From the IMG/VR virus record IMGVR_UViG_3300047277_000147, positions 1 through 37,926 of that record: a DNA stretch of 37,926 nt; one strand, 5' to 3'. The first letter of the stretch is position 1. Each line of letters opens with the position of its first letter. Both the position numbers and the translations under genes were made by a program. Shown here piece by piece: positions 20,101 to 26,262 of the stretch. The stretch is from a virus. The notes under the pieces were generated by a model. The model worked only from the letters and a program-made list of their open reading frames with translations, had not been told where the DNA came from and searched no databases.

Positions 20101-20623
20101 ATATCAATCAAATCCTGTCGTAACTGTTGACAATTCAACAACCAGATCAGGTAACACCAACGCTTCTTTGGTTGTACATGGAGAAACAGCACAATCTGGA
20201 GGTAATGGTATAGCTAAATACTTCACTAAGAAAGTAGTATTATCTTCTGGTAACGATTCTGGTGATTTACGTGTATTCTATACTGCTTATAGACCATACG
20301 GCACAAATATTTCAGTATATTATAAAACATTAAATAGAAATGACACACAATCATTTGAAGATTCTTCTTGGCAATTAATGACAACAGTTGGTAATTCCAA
20401 CACATTCTCAAATACTAGAGATGATGTATATGAATTTGAAGCTGCTCCTGGTACTGGAAATGCAGCAGATAATGTAATTTCATATACTAGTGTTGCTGGT
20501 ATTAATTATACATCATTTAGTCAATTTGCTATTAAAATTGTATTGTCTACTAATGATAAAACAAATGTTCCATTCTTAACAGACATTAGAGCAATTGCAT
20601 TACCATCAGGCACAGGAATGTAA
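14165..20623 (+). CDS. Giant DUF4815-type tail/baseplate structural protein
   Basis: 2152 residues, the largest gene of the window. The N-terminal segment has the DUF4815 signature: FNVAPYFDDFDPNDNFHRIL, LFKPGFAIQARELTQAQTIQ and a following NTPVTGGQ. Further on are YEHVVGGGYFSIESYLAP, YSLRDSLDFRPS and a KVLHKRWTMSDISDLQGRI segment with coiled-coil character, as in peripheral baseplate proteins that carry fibres. Residues about 1925-1990 contain the shared Gly-Tyr repeat module (SSGGTGYSNTTTVSI, INTGSGYQSNPVVTVDN). DUF4815 proteins are common virion proteins in marine T4-like phages, but their exact role is not established; a link between baseplate and fibres is inferred. A purine-rich AAAGAGAAA lies before the ATG. 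Confidence 0.78.
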   Translation: MPINFNVAPYFDDFDPNDNFHRILFKPGFAIQARELTQAQTIQQDQITKFADNIFKQNTPVTGGQVTTNLHCHYVKIQPTIGGANIDISLFDKKLIQDATGTIVARVITVSESTGVDGLGDPHTLIVSYLSGTHFSDNDIIYDSFSNASIQAFVTDATGVSSVVSISQGVFYIASTYERTDGTNISNGVFVQVNPQTIILNKYSNTPSNRIGLNIIETIHDYIDDSALLDPAIGASNFQAPGADRYKIILSLESRSLQLGDDDGFIELVRMDAGQIIKMVDGSVYNVIDDYIAKRTYETNGDYVVNDFKLTTAANTSSTLFDLKIGKGTAFVRGYRVENQSEITVTTDRSRTTDTVNNNATFVEYGNYFYINSAVGAFDVTSIAPIDLHCVSKANIAVANTTTYNSTLVGKAYIRGIEFDHYTSMTDTSTYVYKAYVTDTQNKTISGYCSQNGTATTIYLPNDSSTSAVANAYYGVTVSIDSGPSAGDVKRIVSYSGASRIATVDTPFTVTPTTASVVTLRFDIKDVESIANTAYGTTTINAWASIPTENRSDGLTTGDAILQNIVPSELIYSIGNPYIKTISDASYESTQIFRSIPFSTYAGGTRAILNFDSIDPVIGDIQFLGTAHDNYIVINNTTGAIVSFANTAIRHITLTNSSNTATLACDDISTAFYATVIVRSSISNASATNIKRIKNLKTANTANVFLSGTAVGSYVNVDLANGQTYIKTLGLVTPGQAQSLYVCDVKKIIKIIDTGVSATDPTLSMLTNAAYDVTRNFSFDNGQRDSWYEHASIKLIPGRSAPKGQLLVIFDYYEHVVGGGYFSIESYLAPHSASPETYGEIPAYTAKSGMTYSLRDSLDFRPSLKNAQAAFTFNYSGDNGGTMIPSDNSIFREDYEYYLARKDKLVLSKDKTFEIISGTPSINPLLPTHPDGSLVIATLSLDPYTTYVPGESPAGIMPSLSVEKVLHKRWTMSDISDLQGRINNIEYYTALSNLEKSAQGMQIPDVNGLNRFKNGILTDDFSSFSTADTYNTEFNVSINSREKKLTASHTVDNFPLSSPYLTKTLSRLDAVAAESLGFKVNTIAQTNMFTLPYTSIDVATQTLASNTINVNPYATPIFEGVMSLNPPMDNWVDNTKQPDLLIVNPDTTLYQSSDTLNTLFVGDWKVIPGTESSSTSVISSSSRSNHGAFNGPFGRNVGYTQTTTQTINKSTSSQTTITGYYDNLGSNYSQQNGYITDISVMPYIRPQQLLFNANGLAINTPVSAWFDGVNVSDHIIKPDIIELTGVTGTFQKDDVIGYYASSVYYPVGKIISTYSYPNTTKVRLYIIGNFQESYPVITELTNATFNSSGVYVTYTAKGTPVNSSKIISVHKSGFVSVTPTVGVGATSSSISGGGTWYTGITQFKLSSIASDIANFYVGSKITVYSQNISINSNGVLVSNPITNVANIIAYNNSTKVITLDAGINVSFGNNSTIGNITSFYSMEGLTYTNYKLSVTANKLEKLSTDESGNFVGLFNIPGGTFKTGDRIFKVDNRTVESDPASATTYATATFTASGLSTKSQSISFSPSIDAAKNTFSSTATKENKSISTNVTYAPYDPVAQSFIIDTANYPNGLFLKSIRVFFQSKDSNNIPINLSIVGTENGYPNGSTLDNSIVTKFPNQINSSTTPHYLDSNTYTDFEFSAPVYIQSGVLYAFILKSVSTEYNVWIASKGGSAVSSSVKNLPTDPTPTVITKIGNVPYVGSMFESQNAMTWTADQGKALMFVLERCKFDTTKTPKLPFVVPTNTPMRKLPNQDIQSYYNANTISNIFGSFTTTDVLSDAYNITTTDFVPSNSAIKYTYKSTLNDAIKTLTSEVGVSPGKFGCPTYDDLYLNDGRGERILVANSNSSFTLYSTLSSSDDAVSPILSDDGVSLYNIRWNINNLELSNTTITVSSGGTGYSNTTTVSISAPDDIYGTQAYAVANITSGIITSIDFINTGSGYQSNPVVTVDNSTTRSGNTNASLVVHGETAQSGGNGIAKYFTKKVVLSSGNDSGDLRVFYTAYRPYGTNISVYYKTLNRNDTQSFEDSSWQLMTTVGNSNTFSNTRDDVYEFEAAPGTGNAADNVISYTSVAGINYTSFSQFAIKIVLSTNDKTNVPFLTDIRAIALPSGTGM

Positions 20624-20850
20624 TGTTAGTTAAAGTAAATGATTCTACATTTGTAAGAGATATTCAATCTGGGGCGTTAATCAATCAAGATTATTCGTCC
20701 CGTGATGAATATTATGCTAAAGTTAAAATGATAACCAACCAAAAACAAGAACTAAATACCGTAAGGTCAGAGATAGATGTTATCAAAAATGATATCTCGG
20801 AAATTAAACAGTTAATGTTCGCATTATTAAACAAGGGTTCAAATGGCTAA
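20623..20850 (+). CDS. Small coiled-coil virion-associated protein
   Basis: 75 residues. It starts MLVKVNDSTFVRDIQSGALI and ends in a heptad-like helix (EIDVIKNDISEIKQLMFALL) that predicts a short coiled coil. I recall similar small proteins next to the large DUF4815-type protein and the first fibre in T4-like cyanophages, where they may act as connectors or assembly helpers; the function is unproven. The ATG overlaps the preceding stop by one base (TAATG), and its last eight bases overlap the start of the 1033-aa fibre. The AAGGG ribosome site of the fibre lies inside it. Confidence 0.72.
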   Translation: MLVKVNDSTFVRDIQSGALINQDYSSRDEYYAKVKMITNQKQELNTVRSEIDVIKNDISEIKQLMFALLNKGSNG

Positions 20851-23800
20851 TACAACATCAATTTTAAGTTATGCCAACACATTTGGTGATTGGGTTGTTC
20901 AATCTAATTCATTATCTAAAGAAAATAATGATTTGGCTGCAAATAATTATATTAAACCAACCGGTACACTTTACTTAAATGGTTTACCATTAGGACTTCA
21001 AGTAGCTAATAATGCAGTTGTCGGTGGTCAATTACAGGTTCAAGGTATAGGATCTTCCGCATTTATACAAAATAACCTTACAGTCTCAACTGGTCAAGTA
21101 TATTTTTCAAATACTATATTGGGATTGACTAACGCAGGTCAAGCAAATATTGGAGGACCTCTATTAGCATTATCTTCAGGAAATGGTTTAATCGTTTCTA
21201 ATAATGCAATAGTTCAAGGTAACACTTCAGTTTGGGGTAATACTATAATCACCGGCAATACTTCAATTGCTAACAATCTGGTAGTTACAAAAAACACATC
21301 ATCAAATAACATAAACATCACATATAACTCAAATACTAACACATTAACAGTATTTAATAATGCTTATGTCAATAATGATTTAAATGTATCAAACAAAACA
21401 CTAACTTACACACTCCAAGCAAATTCTAGTGTTAATACCGAAACACTTGGTGTCACTGGTTCTAGTTTCTTAAACATTGTTCAAGCAAACACCAATGTTA
21501 ATACGGCAACTTTAAGTGTTGCTGGAAATAGTATTTTAAATATAGTTCAAGCCAATACCAATGTCAACACAGCAACCTTGAGTGTCACTGGTTCTGGTTT
21601 CTTAAACATCGTTCAAGCAAATACCAATGTTAATACAGCAACATTAAGTGTTACCGGCACATCATATATCAATACAGTTGTCGCTAATGGAACAACATCA
21701 CTATTAAGTGATGTTGTTGTTGGTAATCCGACAGGTACACCAGCAAATTTAACTGTTACTGGAAATTTTGTTATTAATGGACAAACATTATTAGACACCG
21801 ATAGATTAACATTAAAAGCTGTTTCACCACAGACGATTGGTGCTGGATATGATTATCTTGTTATTAATCGAGGAGAATCAACAAATGTTGTTAATGCAAA
21901 TTCACAAATAAGATGGAACGAACCTAGTAGATATTGGGATATTCGAGATATATCTTCACCAACAAATTATTATAGAATATTAACTAATCAACATCTAAGC
22001 GATTCAACAACTACAGCAAACTCTACTATTGTTGCAACAGCACAAGCAGTTAAATCTCTTAATGATAATTTGCAAAGTCAGATCACAGCTAATGTGTCAA
22101 TTTTAAGTGCTGCAGTTACTTCATCATATTCTAGAGCAAATACATCAGCAAATTCTTTCATATGTACAACCGGTTCTATAACTCCAGCATCTGGTGTTGT
22201 TTCATTAACTAGTGGTAATGGTATCACCGCTGTTGGTTCTGGTAGCACAATTACTATCAATACAGCACAAGACATAAGAACAACTGCAAGTCCAACATTC
22301 CAAGGATTAGCATTAACATCCGCACTACCATTGATTTATGGTGGTACAGGTGCAACATCATCAGCAGGCGCATTAGCTAATATGTTACCTGGAGGTGCTA
22401 CTTATGGTTATGTATTGACTACGGGTGGTGTTGGAAGTTATTCTTGGACACCACAAACAGGAACATCAGGTGTTCCACCAGGAACAACAATAAACTCGGC
22501 TAGATTAAGTTATACCGCTACTGCTGGACAAACACTTTTTACCACACCAACATATATTATTGGTTCTGGTCAATTAAGAGTTTATGTGGATGGTGTTAGA
22601 CAATACCTTTCTGATTATGTCGAAACAACCACCACATCAGTTACATTAAATGTCGGTTGTACGTTAAACGACACTGTATTGGTTGAAGTTGATGGTTATG
22701 TCATTAACCCATATTACGCAAACAATATAACATTTACATCACCACAGGGTGGTATAGTTGCTGCAGCAAACACTATACAAGCAGCTATTGCAGATTTGGA
22801 AACAAGAAAAGCAACATTAGCTTCACCACAATTAACAGGAACACCATTATCAGTAACAGCTGCAGTAGGAACTAATAATACACAAATAGCAACTACTGGT
22901 TTTGTTTATAATGTTTTAGGCACAACATCAGCAACATATGCACATAGCATCTCAGGTAATGCTGCAGGATTATCAGCAACATTAGCAGTAGCTTCTGGCG
23001 GTACTGGTGTTACTACAAGCACAGGAACTGGCAGTAATGTATTATCAACAAGTCCAACTTTGGTTACTCCAGCATTAGGCACACCAACAAGCGGAACATT
23101 AACCAACTGTACACTACCATACTCTGGATTAACAGGAACTGTTCCTACTTGGAACCAAAATACTACAGGACTAGCAGCAAAAGCATCTACACTATCTCAA
23201 AGTGGTGGAACTGGAGTTGCTATGACATTTAATTGGGCTGGTCAAGGTGGACAACCAACTTGGTTATGGGGCGGTAATGATGGTTCTAATCATTACGTTT
23301 ATAATCCATCCAATTTCAGTGTAAATTATGCTTCTTCTTCCGGAGCATGCTCCGGAACAGCAACTTACTCTAATGCAGCCAATGCCCAATGGCAATCAGC
23401 TGGGATTAATGGCCACACAACCTCCGGTGATGTGGCTAGTGCAAGAATTAATAATTCTGGTGGTACGGGTGACGCTGCTGTTGCTGCATTAGCGTTCCTA
23501 GCACAAGGTTATTATGGAATTCATCTACATGTGCGTGCTGACGGATATTTTGGGTTAGGTGGTTGGTCAAGGCCAGCTTGGTCTTGGTATTCTGATCCGT
23601 CCGGAAACATGGTAGCTGCTGGTAATGTTACTGCTTATTCCGACCCCAGACTTAAAGAAAACTTTGAAATTATTAAAAGTCCATTTGATATTATCGATAA
23701 AATTGATGGCGGCACATTTAATTGGAAATCTGGATTCACACACACCGAATGTAAATCGGGTAAAAGGGATTATGGTATTTTAGCTGATCAAGTAGAAAGT

Positions 23801-23944
23801 GTTATGCCTGAAATTGTGACAGAATCTATTGAAATTGATGGTGAATCGTATAAAACTGTTGCTTATGAAAAATTAGTTCCGGTATTAATTGAAGCAATTA
23901 AAGAATTGAAATTAGAGATTGACGTTCTAAAAGGAAACAAATAA
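20843..23944 (+). CDS. Tail fibre with C-terminal Peptidase_S74 self-cleaving chaperone
   Basis: 1033 residues. The N-terminal 100 residues (SYANTFGDWVVQSNSL, ANNYIKPTGTLYLNGL) look like a virion attachment region. Residues about 188-275 are four 22-residue repeats containing NTNVNTATLSVTG. Near residues 550-615 is a beta module (YTATAGQTLFTTPTYIIGSG, RVYVDGVRQYLSDY). A TPALGTPTSGTLTNC module at about 735-775 is shared with the next fibre. The C-terminal 100 residues are an intramolecular chaperone: YSDPRLKENFEII, then DYGILADQVESVMPEIVTE and a final helix ELKLEIDVLKG. Ser933 and Lys938 match the Ser/Lys catalytic pair of endosialidase-type chaperones (spacing of five), so self-release after trimer folding is expected. 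Confidence 0.88.
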   Translation: MANTTSILSYANTFGDWVVQSNSLSKENNDLAANNYIKPTGTLYLNGLPLGLQVANNAVVGGQLQVQGIGSSAFIQNNLTVSTGQVYFSNTILGLTNAGQANIGGPLLALSSGNGLIVSNNAIVQGNTSVWGNTIITGNTSIANNLVVTKNTSSNNINITYNSNTNTLTVFNNAYVNNDLNVSNKTLTYTLQANSSVNTETLGVTGSSFLNIVQANTNVNTATLSVAGNSILNIVQANTNVNTATLSVTGSGFLNIVQANTNVNTATLSVTGTSYINTVVANGTTSLLSDVVVGNPTGTPANLTVTGNFVINGQTLLDTDRLTLKAVSPQTIGAGYDYLVINRGESTNVVNANSQIRWNEPSRYWDIRDISSPTNYYRILTNQHLSDSTTTANSTIVATAQAVKSLNDNLQSQITANVSILSAAVTSSYSRANTSANSFICTTGSITPASGVVSLTSGNGITAVGSGSTITINTAQDIRTTASPTFQGLALTSALPLIYGGTGATSSAGALANMLPGGATYGYVLTTGGVGSYSWTPQTGTSGVPPGTTINSARLSYTATAGQTLFTTPTYIIGSGQLRVYVDGVRQYLSDYVETTTTSVTLNVGCTLNDTVLVEVDGYVINPYYANNITFTSPQGGIVAAANTIQAAIADLETRKATLASPQLTGTPLSVTAAVGTNNTQIATTGFVYNVLGTTSATYAHSISGNAAGLSATLAVASGGTGVTTSTGTGSNVLSTSPTLVTPALGTPTSGTLTNCTLPYSGLTGTVPTWNQNTTGLAAKASTLSQSGGTGVAMTFNWAGQGGQPTWLWGGNDGSNHYVYNPSNFSVNYASSSGACSGTATYSNAANAQWQSAGINGHTTSGDVASARINNSGGTGDAAVAALAFLAQGYYGIHLHVRADGYFGLGGWSRPAWSWYSDPSGNMVAAGNVTAYSDPRLKENFEIIKSPFDIIDKIDGGTFNWKSGFTHTECKSGKRDYGILADQVESVMPEIVTESIEIDGESYKTVAYEKLVPVLIEAIKELKLEIDVLKGNK
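21404..21667 (+). repeat. Four tandem 66-bp repeats in the S74 fibre
   Basis: Units begin at 21404, 21470, 21536 and 21602 and each code 22 residues with a QANTNVNTATLSVTG-like core. The DNA differs between units mainly at third positions while the protein stays nearly constant, so the units are older than those of the downstream adhesins and selected at protein level. Confidence 0.85.
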
Positions 23945-24754
23945 ATGACAACTAAGGTCAGATCATCGGTACTAGAAAACACCGCAGTTACAGCAGGCAC
24001 TTATGGTAGCACCACTACACATTCTACATTTACAGTAGATGCTCAAGGTAGACTTACCGCAGCTAGTTCTGCAACACCAAGTATAGCCAGTTCCCAGATA
24101 ACAGGAACAACAGGTTCTGGTAATGTAGTATTAGCAACAAGTGCAACGTTGGTTTCTCCAATATTAGGAACACCAACAAGTGGAACATTAACCAATTGTG
24201 CCGGTTTACCATATTCTGGATTGACAGGAACTGTACCAACATGGAATCAAAGCACCACAGGTAATGCTGCTACAGCATCATCATTGAATGGTACATGGAC
24301 ACAAATGCCCACAGGCACACGCGTTCCTTTTGCACAAGCAGCAGCTCCTACAGGGTGGACTCAAGACGTTACTGATAATGCCACTAACCGTATGCTTAGG
24401 GTGGTTAATACTACTGGTAACGGTATTGGTGGTACAGCATCACCTATTTTAAACAATACCGTACCATCACATACGCATGGGTTTTCTACTGGTGGGCAAA
24501 GCGCCAACCACGTGCATTATGATGCTGGGCATGCTCACACTATATCAAATAGGGCTAATAGTCACAATGGTGCGGGGAAAGTCACTGAAGGAGGGGATGC
24601 ACCAGAAGGCGCATACCCATATACCGATGTTGGATATGCAAGTTTAGGTGGATTCAGTGCTGACCATTACCACTCAGGTAGTACAGATAATGGTTCAAGC
24701 CAGACAAACTGGACTCCACGCTATATTGATATGATTATTTGTGCTAAAAATTAA
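23945..24754 (+). CDS. Tail fibre tip protein with four HxH motifs
   Basis: 269 residues. Residues 10-45 carry a TAGTYGSTTTHSTFTVDAQG pattern common in phage fibres. Residues 60-115 repeat the TPTSGTLTNC / LPYSGLTGTVPTWNQ module of the preceding fibre. Residues 120-160 (RVPFAQAAAPTGWTQDV, NRMLRVV) and the end PRYIDMIICAKN are typical of fibre collar/tip domains. Between them are HTH (176-178), HVH (189-191), HAH (196-198) and HYH (241-243). In T4 gp12 and gp37 such histidines bind metal along the fibre needle, so a metal-stabilised receptor-binding tip is likely. The tip-coding part is clearly richer in GC than its surroundings. AAGGAAA precedes the start. Confidence 0.85.
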   Translation: MTTKVRSSVLENTAVTAGTYGSTTTHSTFTVDAQGRLTAASSATPSIASSQITGTTGSGNVVLATSATLVSPILGTPTSGTLTNCAGLPYSGLTGTVPTWNQSTTGNAATASSLNGTWTQMPTGTRVPFAQAAAPTGWTQDVTDNATNRMLRVVNTTGNGIGGTASPILNNTVPSHTHGFSTGGQSANHVHYDAGHAHTISNRANSHNGAGKVTEGGDAPEGAYPYTDVGYASLGGFSADHYHSGSTDNGSSQTNWTPRYIDMIICAKN

Positions 24755-24763
24755 AGGATATTT

Positions 24764-24985
24764 ATGGAAACTATGATTAAAGGTTATCACTACAAAAGCA
24801 ATAAACGGTTTAGCGGAATATATGAGTTTCCAAATAACTTTGACAAAGAAGAAATTCATATGCCACCTAACACCACGTTAGTTGCGCCTCCTGTGATTCC
24901 TGAAGGTAAAGAAGCATTGTGGGATGGCACAAACTGGAGTTTAGTTGGTGAGGAGTTGCTGCAGTCTAACCCTAATGGAAATTAA
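24764..24985 (+). CDS. Small fibre-associated protein, possibly an assembly factor
   Basis: 73 residues with a good ribosome site (AAAGGAT) just before the ATG. The segment PPNTTLVAPPVIPEGKEA followed by LWDGTNWSLV resembles small proteins encoded straight after tail fibres in many phages, some of which are fibre assembly chaperones. The match is to a short pattern only. It lies ten bases after the fibre tip gene and shares its higher GC content, so the two were probably acquired together. Its last bases overlap a possible early start of the next gene. Confidence 0.65.
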   Translation: METMIKGYHYKSNKRFSGIYEFPNNFDKEEIHMPPNTTLVAPPVIPEGKEALWDGTNWSLVGEELLQSNPNGN

Positions 24986-25004
24986 AACAATGGAAATTAA
25001 AACA
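24975..25004 (+). repeat. Perfect 15-bp tandem duplication at a start codon
   Basis: ATGGAAATTAAAACA occurs twice without a gap, giving two in-frame start codons. The first copy overlaps the stop of the upstream gene; the second is clear of it. Confidence 0.9.
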
Positions 25005-25304
25005 GTATTGACATGCCCTTTAGGTAGTTCGTGTGAGACGATTAAAGACGGCGCTATACACCGTTGTGCGTGGTACACAAAACTTGCTGGCACTAATCCT
25101 AACACAGGTGAAACTGTAGATGAAATGGGTTGTGCCATGAGTTGGGTGCCCATGTTATTGATAGAAAACTCTATGCAACAACGTAGCACCAGTGCCGCAG
25201 TAGAAAGTTTTAGAAATGAAATGGTACAAAATAGTGAAGTTAACCAACAAATACTATTGACTGCAGCCAATAAGAATACTGAAAAGTTAATATTTAATGT
25301 TTGA
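24975..25304 (+). CDS. Conserved-looking small protein with CPLGSSC and GCAMSW cysteine motifs
   Basis: 109 residues from this start. The first 15 bases are directly repeated (ATGGAAATTAAAACA at 24975-24989 and 24990-25004), so MEIKT is encoded twice and translation could start at either ATG. The second lies four bases after the preceding stop and has a GGA about ten bases upstream, so it may be the real one. The protein has CPLGSSCETIKDGAIHRCAW and GCAMSWVPMLLIE; two CxnC pairs could bind zinc. The second half is helical (SAAVESFRNEMVQNSEVN). It resembles a small hypothetical protein that I associate with T4-like cyanophages. Function unknown. It is the last gene before the late promoter at 25310. 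Confidence 0.65.
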   Translation: MEIKTMEIKTVLTCPLGSSCETIKDGAIHRCAWYTKLAGTNPNTGETVDEMGCAMSWVPMLLIENSMQQRSTSAAVESFRNEMVQNSEVNQQILLTAANKNTEKLIFNV

Positions 25305-25309
25305 ATAGG

Positions 25310-25317
25310 TATAAATA
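25310..25317 (+). promoter_or_regulatory. T4-type late promoter (TATAAATA)
   Basis: An exact TATAAATA stands in the 50-base gap between two genes, 37 bases before the ATG at 25355. This is the T4 late promoter -10 consensus; late transcription would start a few bases downstream and leave a short leader with the AGGGA ribosome site. It is the only exact copy I found between genes. Confidence 0.6.
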
Positions 25318-25354
25318 CAGTAATAGTATAATTTAACATATCCAGGGATAAAAA

Positions 25355-25921
25355 ATGCCAATAGTTCTTAGACAGGTTAAAGGAACTCCATTATCAGTAG
25401 ACGAGGTTGATGGTAATTTTACCTATTTAAACGATAATGCAAATCTTACAGGTGAGGTAACAACTGTTGGTAAGGTAACAACGTTATCAACCACAGGAGT
25501 TACCGCTGGGTATTATACTTCTGCAAATATTACAGTTGACAACAAAGGCAGAATATCATTCGCAAACAATGGTATAGGGGGAACAGCAACCACCACCGTT
25601 ACTGGTAATGTGGGGAGTCCCACACTGGTGGATACATTTTCAACTTTAACATTTAGAAGTGCTAAATATGAAATGCAGATATCTGATTCTATTGGCAAAC
25701 ACCAAATAACGGAACTAAGAGTTTTTTGGGATTCTACATCAGAAGTACCATACATTACTGAATATGGAACAATGATAACGCTTGATGGCACTCCAATGGG
25801 CACTTTTAGTGTCGATTATGATGGAACAGCAGAAAAGGTGAGTTTGAATTTTACACCAATAACAACATATGCAAATGAAATTATATTCATACGAAATATA
25901 ATACCGAAAGGTAGTTATTAA
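25355..25921 (+). CDS. Fibre-related virion protein
   Basis: 188 residues. It begins MPIVLRQVKGTPLSVDEVDG and NFTYLND, an N-terminus often seen on marine phage fibre and virion proteins. Residues 30-75 (GKVTTLSTTGVTAGYYTSAN, TVDNKGRISFANNG) form the same beta pattern as the start of the 269-aa fibre tip. The second half is a beta-rich domain (ELRVFWDSTSEVPYIT, YGTMITLDGTPMGTFSVDYD) ending in IIFIRNIIPKGSY. It is preceded by a TATAAATA promoter and an AGGGA ribosome site, so it probably heads its own late transcript. It may be a short fibre or a decoration protein. Confidence 0.7.
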   Translation: MPIVLRQVKGTPLSVDEVDGNFTYLNDNANLTGEVTTVGKVTTLSTTGVTAGYYTSANITVDNKGRISFANNGIGGTATTTVTGNVGSPTLVDTFSTLTFRSAKYEMQISDSIGKHQITELRVFWDSTSEVPYITEYGTMITLDGTPMGTFSVDYDGTAEKVSLNFTPITTYANEIIFIRNIIPKGSY

Positions 25922-25942
25922 CTTTAACCAACAGGAAATAAA

Positions 25943-26200
25943 ATGAGAGAAACTTTGACACCCGAACAACAAGCAGAACAAGCAACTAATGATTTGCGTT
26001 CAGCTATGGATAGTGTAAACTTGATTAACAAATTAGTTTCAGAAGGTATACATTCTGAACAATTTGATAGTCGTGTACAATCAAACTATCAACATCTGGA
26101 AATAGTATTAGCCCGTGAAAATGTTATTGCAGATTCTTCCGATAAAACACCATATCTACAAGCAATAGAATCAGGTAAAGCGTTCGCACCAACAGTATAA
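25943..26200 (+). CDS. Small helical hypothetical protein
   Basis: 85 residues with a clear ribosome site (AGGAAA) ahead of the ATG. The sequence is mostly helical and acidic (EQQAEQATNDLRSAMDSVNL, NKLVSEGIHSEQFDSRV). I do not recognise a family. It ends just before the hairpin at 26205-26250, so it is probably the last gene of the transcript that starts near 25310. Confidence 0.65.
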   Translation: MRETLTPEQQAEQATNDLRSAMDSVNLINKLVSEGIHSEQFDSRVQSNYQHLEIVLARENVIADSSDKTPYLQAIESGKAFAPTV

Positions 26201-26204
26201 AATC

Positions 26205-26250
26205 AATAAATGGGAGACTACTATATAACATAGTCTCCCAACCATTTATT
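26205..26250 (+). terminator. Hairpin, putative terminator between fibre genes and enzyme cassette
   Basis: GGGAGACTA (26212-26220) and TAGTCTCCC (26231-26239) form a perfect nine-pair stem with a ten-base loop. AATAAATGG (26205-26213) and CCATTTATT (26242-26250) are also complementary and could extend or replace the stem base. There is no long run of T after it, so it may be a weak terminator or an RNA-processing or stability element. It lies in a 62-base gap, the largest in this part of the window. Confidence 0.55.
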
Positions 26251-26262
26251 ATGGAATAACAT

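Noticed and set aside
24941-25339. 132-codon minus-strand open frame
   Set aside because: Antisense to two short + strand genes with good starts and across the late promoter; no motif or start signal.
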